DNA of 64,000 nucleotides from Sialis fuliginosa (GCA_961205875.1 OY540810.1:31620001-31684000), one strand, 5' to 3'; shown: positions 36,350-48,350, counted from the stretch's first letter. The notes: a model not told the origin generated them from the letters alone. Translations and numbers: made by a program.

Positions 36350-36570
36350 AAAGCGCGGTAGATATAGTAGAGACAATTAATGAGAACACAATGGGCTATT
36401 GGCAATTTTGTACGCCGGAAAGAAAACTGATTAAAAACAAGCAGCCGTCTTTTTTCATTCGCGATTTCCTCGCTTTTTGTACGCCAAATTCAATGATTAG
36501 AAAATAGACGACATGCCCAGCTGTAGATGGGTGTTTTTGTTTTACTATTCAATACCGATCACGGTCTATA
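36350..36570. promoter_or_regulatory. Candidate regulatory segment
   Basis: A less AT-biased stretch with GACAATTAATGAG, twin GTACGCC words (36409 and 36479), CTATTGGCAAT and CCGATCACGGTC. The twin GTACGCC and clustered homeodomain-like sites are suggestive only. Confidence 0.25.
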
Positions 36571-36787
36571 TTCGATTTAATTAAAAATCAATGAATTCGT
36601 ATTGCAATTTAGAAAATAAATACGCAAAAAATACATTGATTAATAGTTTTCGATTTCTGCGAATAAACAGTTTTCTTCCAACGTTTCTTTCATATTACAG
36701 TGAACATTTTAATATTACTCGATGTTCTGGCACGTATTGATGCAACTGCATTGGACGTTTTCAACTCTTGAAAAAATAACTTTCAAA

Positions 36788-36960
36788 TATGGAGTCATCC
36801 ATAAATTACGTCACACATTAAGGGGGGGAGGGGGTCTACAAAGTGTGACATGGTATGGCAAGGGGGAAAGGGTGAAGTCACAAGCTTTGTGACATAATTT
36901 CAAACATGTTTGGTAAAATTTACCTAAAATATTACAAAATGCTACATAGAAATTTTTACT
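36788..36960. mobile_element. TCCATAAATTACGTCAC-family MITE, truncated
   Basis: ATCCATAAATTACGTCACAC (36795) followed by a G run and GTGTGACATGG matches the family end. The copy is lost after TTGGTAAAATTTACC. Confidence 0.75.
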
Positions 36961-36969
36961 ATTTACTAA

Positions 36970-37016
36970 TCATTTTAAAACGATCACAAAGCTTCTCGTT
37001 TCTTCGATATTGCAAT
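36970..37016 (-). repeat. Scrap of the GCTTCCTCG dispersed repeat
   Basis: ATTTTAAAACGATCACAAAG and CTTCTCGTTTCTTCGATATT match the 5' end of the family on the minus strand. Confidence 0.7.
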
Positions 37017-37676
37017 AGATATGTATATAAAAATCGAGACCTGAAAAAATTCAGTATTAGTAATATTGAATTATTTATATTTTAATGTAAAAGTCATAAA
37101 ATAATTTAAATTGAAGTGTTAACATATTCCGTTATCTATACATTATTTTAGTAATCAATTAAATCAGACAATTCTTTTACCGAAGAACTAGATGTAAACT
37201 AATGAATGAATATATAATTTATTTCCACAATGCCATAAATAGGCATATCCGCACAGTCCACACAAATCATTCAAACTAAGCTTACTTATATATTATACCC
37301 GCATTTGAGTCTATTTCGAAATAAGGCAATTAACATTTTTTATACCTTCAAATCCATTTTTGAAAACATACATAATATATGGTGCATGCATTTCTCTTGA
37401 TTTCCATAATAAATAACATCCGTAGTCAAGTTTACTTATAGAGTTTTATAAATAATCTCAGTTGATAATTATTTTTTACTAATTAAAAATAATAAAAACA
37501 ATGCGATTGGTTATCGAATATATACTAGTTTGTACACATGTATAAGATCACTTCAGTTGCCAAAATAACTAACTCCATAAAATAAGTATTTCAGAACTAG
37601 GAAGATTCGATAAACAAAAATATAGAAATGAACATATTTATGGCAATAAGTTTTACTTTCTAAAAAGTTCATTACT
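37017..37676. other. AT-rich non-coding DNA
   Basis: No supported feature was found. Confidence 0.5.
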
Positions 37677-37936
37677 CAGGGCCTGAGAGAGCTTCAAACA
37701 TTACGGGGGGCCTTAGCCCTCCGTTTCGCAAATGTTAGAAAAATTCCTAACAAATTCCGTATTATCTTTAAATTTAGTAAAGTAAACAGCAAACTAATAA
37801 AAGTCCATTAAAATGGAAATTATTTGCATAATTTGAATGATAAATTCGCAGATCGACAGTAATAAATTTCGAGAGGCCCAGAACTTATAGCCCTCTTAGC
37901 CCCCCACCCCCACCTCCACTCCTCTATCTGGGCCTG
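37677..37936. mobile_element. Probable hAT-type MITE
   Basis: The left end CAGGGCCTGAGAGAG and right end CTCTATCTGGGCCTG are inverse with a few mismatches. GGGGGGCC and CCCCCCACCCCC blocks lie just inside. The flanking octamers do not match, so the target duplication is not seen. Confidence 0.5.
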
Positions 37937-38674
37937 GAACTAATTATGTACTTAATAATAAACCATTTAGAAGCAAAAATTACTCATTCCACAAAAAAAC
38001 ATTTTTATTATAAGTATAAAAAAATTATTGAAAAACTTACATCGAACCTGTCCACCCTGTACGTTAAAACCTGCTATGATCAGCCCATAGACAACAGCCT
38101 ACTCCTTCTTGTATCCCTATGTCTCTAAAGAAAGAAAAATATCCAACTCTAATACTGTATTTAGACCGAAAAAACAAGACAGCAACTTTTTTGACAAAAG
38201 TACAACAAACCCTATACATTTTTAAATACGAAGTATTTTAAAACACTGTTTTGTTGTTGTTTTTTTTTTGTCTAACCACGGCATAAGGAGCTGTCTAAAG
38301 AGGAAACCATCCAGCAGACATGGAAATTATGAAGAAAAAGAAGAAGAATTGAAATTGAATGTAGGCAACTCATAAAAGTTTTTTTTATACAACAAAATTC
38401 ATATATTACTTATATTTAATTAAAACTGCAAAATATTGTATTGAATTAAAATAAATATTGTTCCAGGCGCTGAAGTCGGGTAATAAGCGCACTTCAACTT
38501 CAATATTGTATAGTTTAGTGAACATATACTACAACAGTAGGAGTGAACTTTGATCTCGCATTATTATTCACCACTGCTGTGCTATTTACAATAGTCATTA
38601 TAAAAACAGTTCGGTGGAGGTTAGTCGACCGTGAAATGCCACCGTCTACCCTGACATACGTATGGAGTCGTGTG

Positions 38675-39323
38675 CAGTGGCGGCGTATGTATGGAAATCT
38701 AAGGGATAAATTTAGATTTAGATTTTAAATTTAAAAAAAATTGGAAAAATAAATCTTTTTTTTTTAATCGTATGGGCCTCCAATTTCGTGTATGGATAGT
38801 GAACACAGGGTTTATAATATTTAATACCACAAAAGTATTGAAAGTGAATTATTTAAATCTATAAAATAGTGATAAAACGCTGCCTTTGGGACAAGAAGGC
38901 TATGTGGTAGCGACCACGATAATATTACTGTACTAAAAGTGTAAATTAAAATTGTCCATAGCATTGTATTGAATTTATAATTTAAAAAACGTAACATTTT
39001 TAAATTATTGAATAATTAATTCCTTTGTAAAAATTCTATATATCTTTTATTTTAGTTGTTATATCTATATTTAATTTTCGACTATTTCTTTTAATCAAAT
39101 TAGATATTTTAGCTGTTAAACAGTCCAATTTATGTTTAATTTGTAGATATCATCAAATGTTTTCACAATATTATAAAAGATAAATGTGACAAAAATACAA
39201 CTTTTAAAACGTCAATTGGAACGTAAATTCTTCAATAGATATGAAAATAGCAATTTTTAATAGTTATATTATCATGTTAAAATATTATAAACCCTCTTAT
39301 ATTTCCACCATCTGCCACCACTG
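38675..39323. mobile_element. Probable hAT-type MITE, CAGTGGCGGC ends
   Basis: The left 31 bases from CAGTGGCGGC and the right end inverted, from CAGTGGTGGC, agree at roughly 24 positions, including TGGAAAT. It is flanked by non-matching octamers. It is non-coding. Confidence 0.5.
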
Positions 39324-39990
39324 TACACCGTACCACTCATGACCTCAGAACGATTATTATTGTTCCCCACCTGGACATTACTATCACAATAACATTTTAT
39401 TTATAATTCAAATATAAAATAATGGCGATTGTATCTACCTCTTACTATACTATAATCTAATAAATATTTAAAACCTGAGTTGGGAAAATGCTAATTAACT
39501 ACAATTAATGTTGTTATTTTTAATTAATTGTATGACCACAGATAACACTTGTTGATTATCTAACAGTTTGATCAGATATAAGGGAGATACAAAAATGTTC
39601 TTCAACTTATTGAAAAATACTTTTCAACGACATTGGTATTAAAAAGTATTTCAATAAATTTTAAAGTTTATATATTACTACTACTTATTATTATGTCTCT
39701 TCTAAAGTTAGATTAGCAACCATAATACATATTTATACGAAGTTTTAGAAGACAATAGTCAAAATGAAACCTACAAGAATCATCCAACTGGAACAGATCA
39801 AAAAAAAACTAGACAACTACAAATAAATAATTAATGAATCAGATTTCAGCAACAATAAAATGAATCATTGTATCTAATGCATATAATAACTAATTATAAC
39901 AAAATGTTAGTCATCTAATACAAATGAAAACTACAATAATATAATAAGTAATAGGTACATTTCGTACATATGTACATACATATGTATATA
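39324..39990. other. AT-rich non-coding DNA
   Basis: No supported feature was found. Confidence 0.5.
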
Positions 39991-39995
39991 GTATA

Positions 39996-40670
39996 CCTGG
40001 GCTGAAAAGTTTTTGGCCTAACAATGAAAAAACTCTTTTATTCTTCAACATAATCTCCATCTAGAGTAATGCACTTGCTGCAACGCTCCTCTAACATTTC
40101 GATATCGGTCTTATAGTGATTTGCGTCAAGTTCCTCAAAATAGGTGTTTGTTTCCAACTCGACCTCTTCATTAGAGTAAAATCTTTTGCCAGGAACCACA
40201 TTTTCAATTTTGGAAAAAGGTAGTAGCGCAATTCCTTTAATTTATCTGTCGTAACGTGAGCCTTGTTGTCTTGGAGAAACAGCATTTTATTTTTCGCCAT
40301 TTACGGCCGTTTTGCCTTGAATTCGTCGTCCAATCGATCCAGTAATGCACAGTATTATTCATTGTTGATTGTTCAACCATGTTGAAGGTAGTCAATAGAT
40401 ATTAACCATGTGCATCCCAAAAAATACTAGCAAGAACTTTACCAGCCAACTGTTGTGTTTTTGGGCATTTCTGACGGCTTTCATCAGGCAATAATCATTC
40501 TGCTGACTGCCGATTGGACTCTGATGTGTAGTAATGGATCCATGTTTCATCCATTATCACAAATCAAATTTAAAAATCTTTATTATTGCGGTGAAACAGT
40601 TCCAAATTTTGCTTTGGAAGTCTATGGTGTATCATCAAATTTTGACAATATTCTAGTTGAGGTTGGTCTA
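39996..40670 (-). pseudogene. mariner transposase remnant
   Basis: This is the relic of a DD34D mariner, the cut-and-paste transposase that binds its terminal repeats and inserts at TA. On the minus strand one sees a DETW motif with the first catalytic Asp (codon 40549-40551), a WDAHG motif (40405-40419), LFLQDN with the second catalytic Asp (40268-40270), and the C-terminal GDYVEE followed by a stop (40038-40040). Beyond it lies a mariner-like terminus, CCTGGGCTGAAAAGTTTTTG, next to TA (39994-39995). The reading frame is broken by frameshifts near 40565 and 40225 and by in-frame stops. The YSPDLAP segment with the third catalytic Asp is deleted after KLKEL. The N-terminal DNA-binding half is absent; about 0.68 kb remains of a family normally near 1.3 kb. 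It is dead, and a likely relative of no other element in the window. Confidence 0.9.
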
Positions 40671-41552
40671 TGGGAAGCATAAAGATTTTTTTATTTATGT
40701 CGCCATCTGTATGTCAATTCAAGACTCGTTATTCAATATGCTATGAATACTATTAAGTATTTGTAATATGTTTTAATAGTATTATAGTTTAATCAATTAT
40801 AATATGTAGCCGATACAGGATGACCATCAGATTTATTTTGTACCATTTAGCTTCAGTAATTATTTTATAAAATAACAAATTATATTTTAATTATCTTTGT
40901 TAGAGATATTAGCACCCCGGTGTTTTTGAAAACGAGTTCTTTTATGCTATGATTGCATAATTTTTCTATTTCTTAGATAAGATCTGCAACCGTTCTATCC
41001 ACGCCACTGTGTTAATGATGTTTATTAAATGATCTAATCCAGTGTTACTCAATTTTATATTCTCGGTATTTAAATGAGTAAAAAAATGATAAAAATCACT
41101 TCTAGATTTAATAAATATCTATAATTAATAATAATTATAATTAGTCTTACATTTTCTATGGGTTTGATATAGAGATACTCATAGTAAGAGTTCTGACAGC
41201 CCGAATCAATTTGATTGATTGTAGTAGCCAACTCTCACTTACAGCCGTATTTTCTGATTTTATCAATCAATATCATTAAATATACCTACTTCATATTATT
41301 ATATTATGTTCAATTTTAATTTTATGAATTATCGAAACTTTTACAGTGGGTATTTTTCGAAAATTCATAGTCAGTCGCACTGAAAATACCTAGTAGAAAG
41401 ATTGCGGATATTGGAGACACAATGGAAGAGTCAAAATTTATTTTCAATACACGTATTGTATGATAAATATTAACAATATCGATTCAATTAAGTATTTATA
41501 GTTTTTTGAACCATAAAAAAATTATGAATTATTAATATCTGGTATTATAAAC
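40671..41552. other. AT-rich non-coding DNA
   Basis: CTATCCACGCCACTG at about 40996 may be an isolated hAT-like right end. Otherwise nothing is supported. Confidence 0.45.
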
Positions 41553-41806
41553 GAGCTAGCAAGCACTTTCAAACGAGGTTTCTAACCTATCTGACAGTTC
41601 TCCTTTAGTTTCATGAAGACAATTTTCGCATACATGTGGTATGTAAACACCAACGGTATTAAAACAGTGGCGATATTATGAAAATTATTTTGTACGATTA
41701 GAGTCGCCAACTGTGTTACAATAAGTTGAAAAATCTAATCCATAGATACTATCACAGAATTAATACCCCATTTTAGTGCTTGCTAGCTAGCAAATTTGCA
41801 AGCTCC
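41553..41806. mobile_element. MITE, GAGCTAGCAAGCACTTTC family
   Basis: The left end GAGCTAGCAAGCACTTTC and the right segment AGTGCTTGCTAGC are inverse. CAGAATTAATACCCC precedes the right repeat, as in the copy at 22168. The right end again has an extra palindrome, GCAAATTTGC, before AGCTCC. Flanks carry TATAA on both sides. Confidence 0.7.
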
Positions 41807-44361
41807 TTTATAATAGCGGAATAAATGTACTAAATAGTAGATATCACTTTATAATAAAAATGTCCCACACGTAATAAAATTTTAAGAACCACTGATCTAA
41901 TTGATATGTAACTATACAGGTGAGGGAATCTTCGAAATATACTTCTCTATAATTTGTATCCAAAAACTTGTTTCATAAATTACAAAAAAGTGATTACTTA
42001 AAAACTGTTTGAGCATTTAAGAATTAATTGATTTACAAAAAAATATGTAATTACTATACCAGCGTTTATCTCTGGCTATTACAACTACCGCGTTAACACT
42101 TTTGTAGGTAGTTTATTACAAAATTTATGTGAATAAACGACGGACACATATAACGTCATCTAACATTCAATTGAATCAGGGACGTCTGAACAAGTAGAGG
42201 CAATGGGTTTGCTAGGTGTAGTATATTATACTGTATAAATAAATGTAAATTTTATTATGGGTAAAATAACTGTTATTAATTGAATTTAGAAAAATATAAG
42301 TGTATTGGTCAGCCCCCCGCATGGGGGGGGGAATAACAGGATTCTAATCTAGAAAAATCATTGGGTATTTACGAATAACATTTTTTTATTGAAAGACCCT
42401 AAAAAAAGGTCATTCAAAAAATCTAGTCGATACAAAATTTCTTAAAATCCGTGATAAGATATGGGGGCCATGGTACTTGTTTTTGTCGCATTTCTAAAAT
42501 AGGACAATTAAAATGACAACATTTTACAAGGGAATATACACAGAAGGAGTTTTTTTTACATTTTTAATAAAATATTAATTTTCTGTTATAAAAACATTAA
42601 AAAACCAATACAAAAGTTGTTTTCGCTGAAAGTTTGATCCTTTGTACATAATATAACAACATTATTTAAGATAAATTGTCATATCTAAGTATGAATTTCC
42701 TTTTTTGAAAAAAAAAAATTGAAAACTGGGAGGAATAATACACATAAAAAAAGTTAGTTCAAAGGACAGTAACATAATATTATTCATACATCTTAAAGAT
42801 AGTTTTAATATAGCTCATAACAAAAAATATTAAAACTAAAAAATTAAAATTAGAAAATAAATACAACCTCAAAATAAAAACAAATAATAAATGTAGATTA
42901 TGATGACTGAATCCTTCCCATCTCCCCCTACTATTTATGTGATGGATGCAACTATAAATACTCCCTTCCATATTGTAGGCGCCTTAATAATATAACCTTA
43001 AGACGGTTCTGGACACATTCAATTAAATACATAATTTTCTCATTTTGTTTAGCAGTTCTAGGTTGATTTCACACGGTACAAATGTGATTAGTGTAATGTA
43101 TATTATTGTACAAGAATGTCAGTTATAATATTCGTTATTAAGACCTTTTACCGGTTATGTAATAAATGTATAAAACAGTTGATATATTTATTAATAAACT
43201 TTATCTGGTTATAATAGAGCTTTAGAATCTGTACATAAGGGTCAAGTTCCACTACAACTTGTAAAAGATTATTTTTTGATAAGTTTTATTTATTTATTTT
43301 TTAAGTTTGGTATATCTACAAAATACATTAAAAGAAAGTTCTTAAAATTTTATTTAAAATAATATACTGCATATTTTTATAATTTTATTCAATCATGTTA
43401 TACGATATTTATTTTATAAATGAATAAAATTATGGAATATTGCTTATATTTTCGAAAATATTGATTATTTAAAAAATGTTTTAGTAAAAGTTTTTAGAGA
43501 TAGTATTTCCTATCTATTGCTAATCTTAAAAAAATGGTACTATCAGTTATGTTGCTGTGGCATCCAGCTCTATTTTTTTAAATGACAACATATATTTTTT
43601 ATTGATTTTATGAATAGATCTTATTTTTGCATACAACCCTGTAAAATTTTAATAAAAGTAATTTCTCTACAAATTTTTACTAAAACATGTTTTTTAAATA
43701 ATGAATATTTTAGAAAATATAAGCAATAATCCATCTGTATATTCATACATACCCAAGCAATATTCAATGTTTTTATATAACATATATGTACATTATTGTA
43801 CATACATATACCGAAAGAAAAGCATTAATAGTCATACAAAAAATTACCAATTACAGTGAAAATATAAAAAATAAATTATAGGTATAAAACACATTATTTC
43901 TTCAACTTACTATAGTTTTTTGTATTTTACTAAACGCATCCAACTTTTTATTTCGCTAAACCCTTTAAGTAAAGAAAAAGTTATCTAGAAAATGAGATGA
44001 TAGATGGTCACGGAAGACATCATGACTTTTTTTTTATTAAATCCTATTTTAGAATATGTTACGCACGGTTTTTCAAAAACTTTATAAAAATACATATACT
44101 CGTAATTATACCTACTTTTTACTGGCTACTTCACTAGTTCTCTCGACTATTAATATCATGTCTCGAAGTATTATTACTTTAATTTACTGTTACAAACGGT
44201 CACAAACACCCCACTTTTACTTAGGGTAGGGGTGTCCAATAAAACACCCGCAGACGACCCCTTTAAGATATTATGCTGAGAAATTTGTTTTAATTTTAAA
44301 CACCAAGTATAAGTGATTTGTTGTTGCCATTATAACTCATATACAATATACATATTATATA
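41807..44361. other. AT-rich non-coding DNA
   Basis: A CCCCCCGCATGGGGGGGG hairpin is at 42315-42332. No genes or family repeats are supported. Minus-strand frames at 42780-42971 and 43621-43803 look like chance. Confidence 0.5.
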
Positions 44362-44690
44362 CCAAGTAAATGCACAGTGCTTCCTCGTGTTAAATTCACC
44401 AAAGGTATAGTTAATTATTGAACAATTTAAATAAAAACCGATAAAGTGTTCAGATAAATTGCTTGGTATTGGTATACAATTTTTCTAAATAATATTAGTT
44501 CGAAATTTTTCTTAAGACGCACATGATTATTTTTTCGTATATTTTAAATTTTTTGACACGCTACGAACAGTTTTTGTCTTGACCTGAAACGGAAAGATCA
44601 ATTTAAAATTTTGAAATCAGAGAACAATGTTTTTGTCTCATTTTAAAACGATCACAAAGCTTCTCGTATCTTCGATATTGCAAGGAAGGC
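44362..44690 (-). repeat. GCTTCCTCG dispersed repeat, internally deleted
   Basis: Reading leftward it goes from CCTTGCAATATCGAAGATAC through ATTGATCTTTCCGTTTCAGG to the 3' end AGGAAGCACTGTGCATTTAC. The middle section with the CATAACTCATGAACC landmark is missing. Confidence 0.75.
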
Positions 44691-45040
44691 ATTCTCAGCA
44701 GTCCAATGATTTATTTATTATCGGATCATAGTCGCGTCTCCTCAATTTTAGTATTGTGAAAAAAACGAAAATAATATGTCTGTACACCCCTAAAACAAAG
44801 GGTGACCAACCACCATACAAACCAGTAATTTTTGTAGAAAATTTGACCTTCTTCCCAAATGTATTCAACGTGTTCAGTTAAGGTGAACACTCCCCCTATG
44901 TACTTAAGGTACCGTGAACAAGTCGTAAGGTGGTCTGAACCGTGACAAAAGTCGCGACATGCTCGCCATCAACAGTGCTCTATCTGCACCCAATTAGACC
45001 AACGTCTTGTGAATGAGGGTTAACGACAACAAAAATAGCC
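44691..45040. other. Unassigned mixed-composition DNA
   Basis: 44800-45000 is less AT-biased (GGTGAACACTCCCCC, AAGTCGCGACATGCTCGCC) but has no coding frame, inverted repeat or known family. Confidence 0.4.
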
Positions 45041-45133
45041 TACCCGGGAAAAAATTTCAGATCTAAAGTGATCAAATCAGATCTGCATTTTTACAGATCT
45101 GTTTTGATCTCCATTTTGGAACATATCAACGCA

Positions 45134-45257
45134 GATCAACACAGATCTGTGTTGATCTGCGTAGATCAACACAGATCAAAACAGATCAACACAGATCTGC
45201 GTAGATCTGTGTTGATCTGCGTAGATCAACACAGATCAAAACAGATCTGCGTAGATC
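45134..45257. repeat. Left GATC array, 13 sites exactly 10 bp apart
   Basis: GATC begins at 45134, 45144 and every 10 bases to 45254 without a miss. The three-base flanks alternate among ACA/AAC, GTA/TGC and GTT/TGT, so many blocks are mutually inverse. Shorter in-phase runs precede it at 45060-45080 and 45096-45106. The 101-codon frame here is purely the repeat. Confidence 0.95.
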
Positions 45258-45565
45258 GGGGATTTGATTATGTTTTTGTACACACACACAGCTTGACTTC
45301 CCGCAGTAACTGGGTTCGAAGAGCAATCCTGGAGAAGAGAACCACCATATTGTATTACCTTATTACTAACTGATCCGACCTGGCTTATATACGAATGAAA
45401 GTGAAAATACTGTGTTGGCGAGAGCTATGTTGCGATATTTATATATTATAAATACATAATAATATGTACCTACTTATTCATAAATAAACTTTTGTCTACC
45501 TTAAATAACAAATACACATATACTATATAGAAACCTTGTTTATAATTTAATCAATTTAAAAAAAA

Positions 45566-45935
45566 TTGTACAGAAACGTACTGAATGATATTTGAGGCCC
45601 GTGTATTAAATTAATAAATAAATTCACAACTCACCCCCTGTCACAGATGAAGGGTTGTAATTGGTCTCATTCGATCCAGCGGGAAAAATACTTCGGGATA
45701 CCAGGGGTATGGGGGGCAAAACAACCCTCTATCTAGCACAGGAGTCGAGATATTTACGATTTTCTATAATGAATACCATAAGTAGCGAAACAGAGAAAAA
45801 TTCAATATTTACTGTTAATACAGCATAGAAACATAAGATATTATTATTAAATTTAATAAAATGAAAAAAAAAGTCCAGACACGTATTAAGTGATATTTAA
45901 GGCCCGTATTGTTAAAATAACAAATACACATATTT
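45566..45935 (+). repeat. Internal direct repeats of the GATC element
   Basis: GATATTTGAGGCCCGTGTATT (45588) and GATATTTAAGGCCCGTATTGT (45890) lie in two related blocks about 305 bp apart. AATAACAAATACACATAT also occurs twice (45506 and 45916). Confidence 0.7.
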
Positions 45936-45979
45936 TTTTTAAAATTGATTAAAATACAAACAATACGTTTCAATCTCAC

Positions 45980-46361
45980 GATCTACGACGATCTGCAATG
46001 ATGTACAACGATCTACAAAGATCAACAACGATCTGTAAAGATTTACAACGATCTGCAAAGATCTACAACGATCTATAAAGATCACGATCTGCAAAGATCT
46101 GCAACGATTTACAAAGATCAATAGCGATCTACAAAGATCTGCAACGACCTACAACGACCTACAACTATCTGCAAAGATCAACAACGATCTATTAAGATCA
46201 CGATCTGCAAATATCTATAACGATCTGCAAATATCTACAACTATCTGCAAAGACCTACAACGATCTACAACGATCTGCAAAGATCACGATCTACAAAGAT
46301 CTACAGAGACCTACAACTATCTGCAAAGACCTACAACGATTTACAAAGATCTAAAAAGATC
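45980..46361. repeat. Right GATC array with three 6-bp phase steps
   Basis: GATC or one-base variants (GATT, TATC, GACC) occur every 10 bp at 45980-46080, 46086-46196, 46202-46282 and 46288-46358. Each change of register is a GATCACGATC step of 6 bp. The consensus block is GATCTRCAAM. Confidence 0.93.
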
Positions 46362-46593
46362 TGATTTGTTCCAAAATGAAGATCAACCGAGATCACTTCA
46401 GATCTGAAATTTTTTCCCGGGTACACAAGAATTATTGACAAGTATGTCTATGCGTATTGTATATATTATTCTCTTAATTGTTAGTTGGTTTTAGTACTGT
46501 TTTAAGATGCGGTTAAAATAGCCATGAGTAGCTTATAAAATATAGATAAAAAAATATTTAGGTTAATACTTCATAAACTATAAATCGCGTATA

Positions 46594-46793
46594 CAGTAGA
46601 GCGTCAATTATCTTAACGTCAATTAACCGAAACGTCAATCATTCAAACGAAGCTTTGCGTGTTTTTTTTATCAGTAAACAGTACCGCATTGTAATTTAAT
46701 GTAAGGTATCTAATACATATTGGATATATTGAAAATCCGGTTGAACTATATGTTTGATTTTCCCAGTTAGTTCGGTTAATCAACGATCTACTG
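46594..46793. mobile_element. pogo-like MITE
   Basis: A 200-bp element flanked by TA (46592-46593 and 46794-46795). The left end CAGTAGAGCGTCAATTATC and right end GGTTAATCAACGATCTACTG are inverse with mismatches. CAGTAGA...TTATC ends and TA targets fit pogo/Tigger-type elements. Confidence 0.7.
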
Positions 46794-46925
46794 TATTTAA
46801 TAAGGAAAAATAAAATACGTAAGAGCTGCTCAAAAGAAAAATCAACTAAATAAAAAACTATTTATTTCAAAGAAATTAATACTAGAAAACAAGTTTTCTT
46901 GTTTGAAAAATTATTTACTAATCAA

Positions 46926-47165
46926 CGCAGGTAGAAAAGTGACTTGGGCCAAGAAAATCTTGTTTTATATATAACGAAAACAATATTTTCTTAACATATG
47001 AATTTATTCTTAATCCAAGTATATTATTGTTTTCGTTCAACAATATTTCTTTAAATGGAAACAACAATTTTCTGGATTAAGAGTATATTCTTAAATTAAG
47101 AAAATATTTTTTTCGTTATATAGAAAACAAGGATTTCTTGGCCCGAGTTAACCTTTCTACCAGTG
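46926..47165. mobile_element. MITE with CACTGGTAGAAA ends, second copy
   Basis: The left end CGCAGGTAGAAAAGTGACTT and right end AACCTTTCTACCAGTG enclose inverted segments with TTGGGCCAAGAAAATC and GATTTCTTGGCCC. It matches 11797-12019. Confidence 0.7.
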
Positions 47166-47187
47166 AAGACTAACAATTTTCAGAAAC

Positions 47188-47340
47188 GAGCGTCCATTAA
47201 CTACGTAAGGCTTTGGGAGAAGAGGATCCATAAAACTTTACGAATCCTTACATGGGAGTCCTAAGTGATATTTACGTAAATTTTTTTCTATTTAATTATT
47301 TTAAAATACGTCAATTAAAATTAGTTTCGGCTGTTCCACG
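47188..47340 (+). mobile_element. Left half of GAGCGTTCATTAA-family MITE
   Basis: GAGCGTCCATTAACTACGTA, CTTTACGAATCCTTAC and AAAATACGTCAATTAAAA parallel 11567-11730. The right half is not seen. It lies just after a CACTGGTAGAAA MITE, the same pair of families that is nested at 11565-12136. Confidence 0.5.
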
Positions 47341-48090
47341 AGGTATAAGTAAAAATCAAAACATTTAAGCAGTTGTAATGAGTGATAAATTTAATATTAT
47401 AAAAACAAAAAAACAAAAAATTAAATTTATTATTTAATTTATTAATTAACTGAATTGAAAAAAAAAACAGTTTATAAGAATATATTCTCTACGAACTAAC
47501 GTTTTTAATTTGTTGATTAAAGTTTTTAAATTGAATAAAAAAATAAAAAGTAAATTTCGTATTAGTTAATTAACTGTTTTTATGTTCGTACAAATCATAA
47601 GTAATAACTACATATATTGTACAATACCAGTTATGTATTTCTTTATTTAGACTAATTGTAAGTTTATAGCAACATTCTATTTTACAAATATTCAAACGTT
47701 ACTGCGTAACAAAAAAATTAACTGGCACGTATTCACATCAATTCCTCGACTGTGCATCCCGACACAGTCAGTTTCATTTTTTTTATTATTTTACCACAAC
47801 TTACATACATAAATAAGTAAGCATAGGGGGAGCGATCACCTAATGCTTACGAAAAAGGGAAAAAGATCAAGAGAAAGATATAATTTTGAAAAGTTTTACT
47901 GTACTACTTACTATTTATTCGTATACAACTTGTTCTATTGGGGTCAAATTTCATTTAAAACATAAGAAGTAATAATCCCATAATGAAGGAAGATTTTAAC
48001 CAACTTCTTTCTGATATAGTACTGTACAATTGTACATCTATAAAAACCAGAACACTTAACAAATGATTCTGTGAGATATTTAATTAGACG
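47341..48090. other. AT-rich non-coding DNA
   Basis: No supported feature was found. Confidence 0.5.
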
Positions 48091-48094
48091 TATA

Positions 48095-48350
48095 TAAAGG
48101 GTTAGCGAACAGCGCCTTGGGATTTAATATCGGTAACAAGTTAGATCAATGAGAGAGCACCGTCTCGCCACTGATGATTCTTTATTGACAGCGCGCAATT
48201 AGCGACGACGGCAAGTATAGCCCAGGGCGCACGCTCTCTCCAGGAGTCGGTCAAAGGATGTAAAGCTAATTACGCCCGCCGGCTCGTCACCGATCAGCGC
48301 ACGCTTCACAGCGCCCGTAAACAACCCCTGCCACTTTATAAATACCTATA
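48095..48350. promoter_or_regulatory. GC-rich island with clustered factor-site-like words
   Basis: One of the strongest GC deviations in the window: GCGCGCAATTAGCGACGACGG, CCCGCCGGCTCGTC. It contains TTGACAG (48185), TAATTA (48267), GTCAAAGG (48249) and forkhead-like GTAAACA (48317). TATAAATA is at 48338. There is no coding frame. It may be an enhancer or promoter; function is inferred from composition and motifs only. Confidence 0.4.

Larger units (their letters stand above)
45043..46421. mobile_element. CCCGGG-ended element with 10-bp-phased GATC arrays
   Basis: A 1379-bp element flanked by TA (45041-45042 and 46422-46423). Both termini read CCCGGGAAAAAATTTCAGAT inward, then AAGTGATC. A conserved box, CATTTTGGAACA, follows farther in on both sides, starting at 45112 on the left and mirrored at about 46367-46378 on the right. 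Long arrays of GATC at exact 10-bp intervals follow on each side. The centre (45260-45970) is AT-rich without a transposase. It is probably a non-autonomous DNA transposon whose subterminal array could bind transposase. The superfamily is unknown. Confidence 0.8.

Noticed and set aside
40455..40682. 75-codon plus-strand frame
   Set aside because: It lies antisense to the mariner transposase relic and is its shadow.
45068..45373. 101-codon open frame
   Set aside because: Its translation is only the 10-bp GATC repeat read through (DQHRS and VLICV units), with no protein-like composition outside the array.
45980..46361. CRISPR-like array
   Set aside because: The units are 10 bp with no spacers, in a eukaryotic-type sequence.
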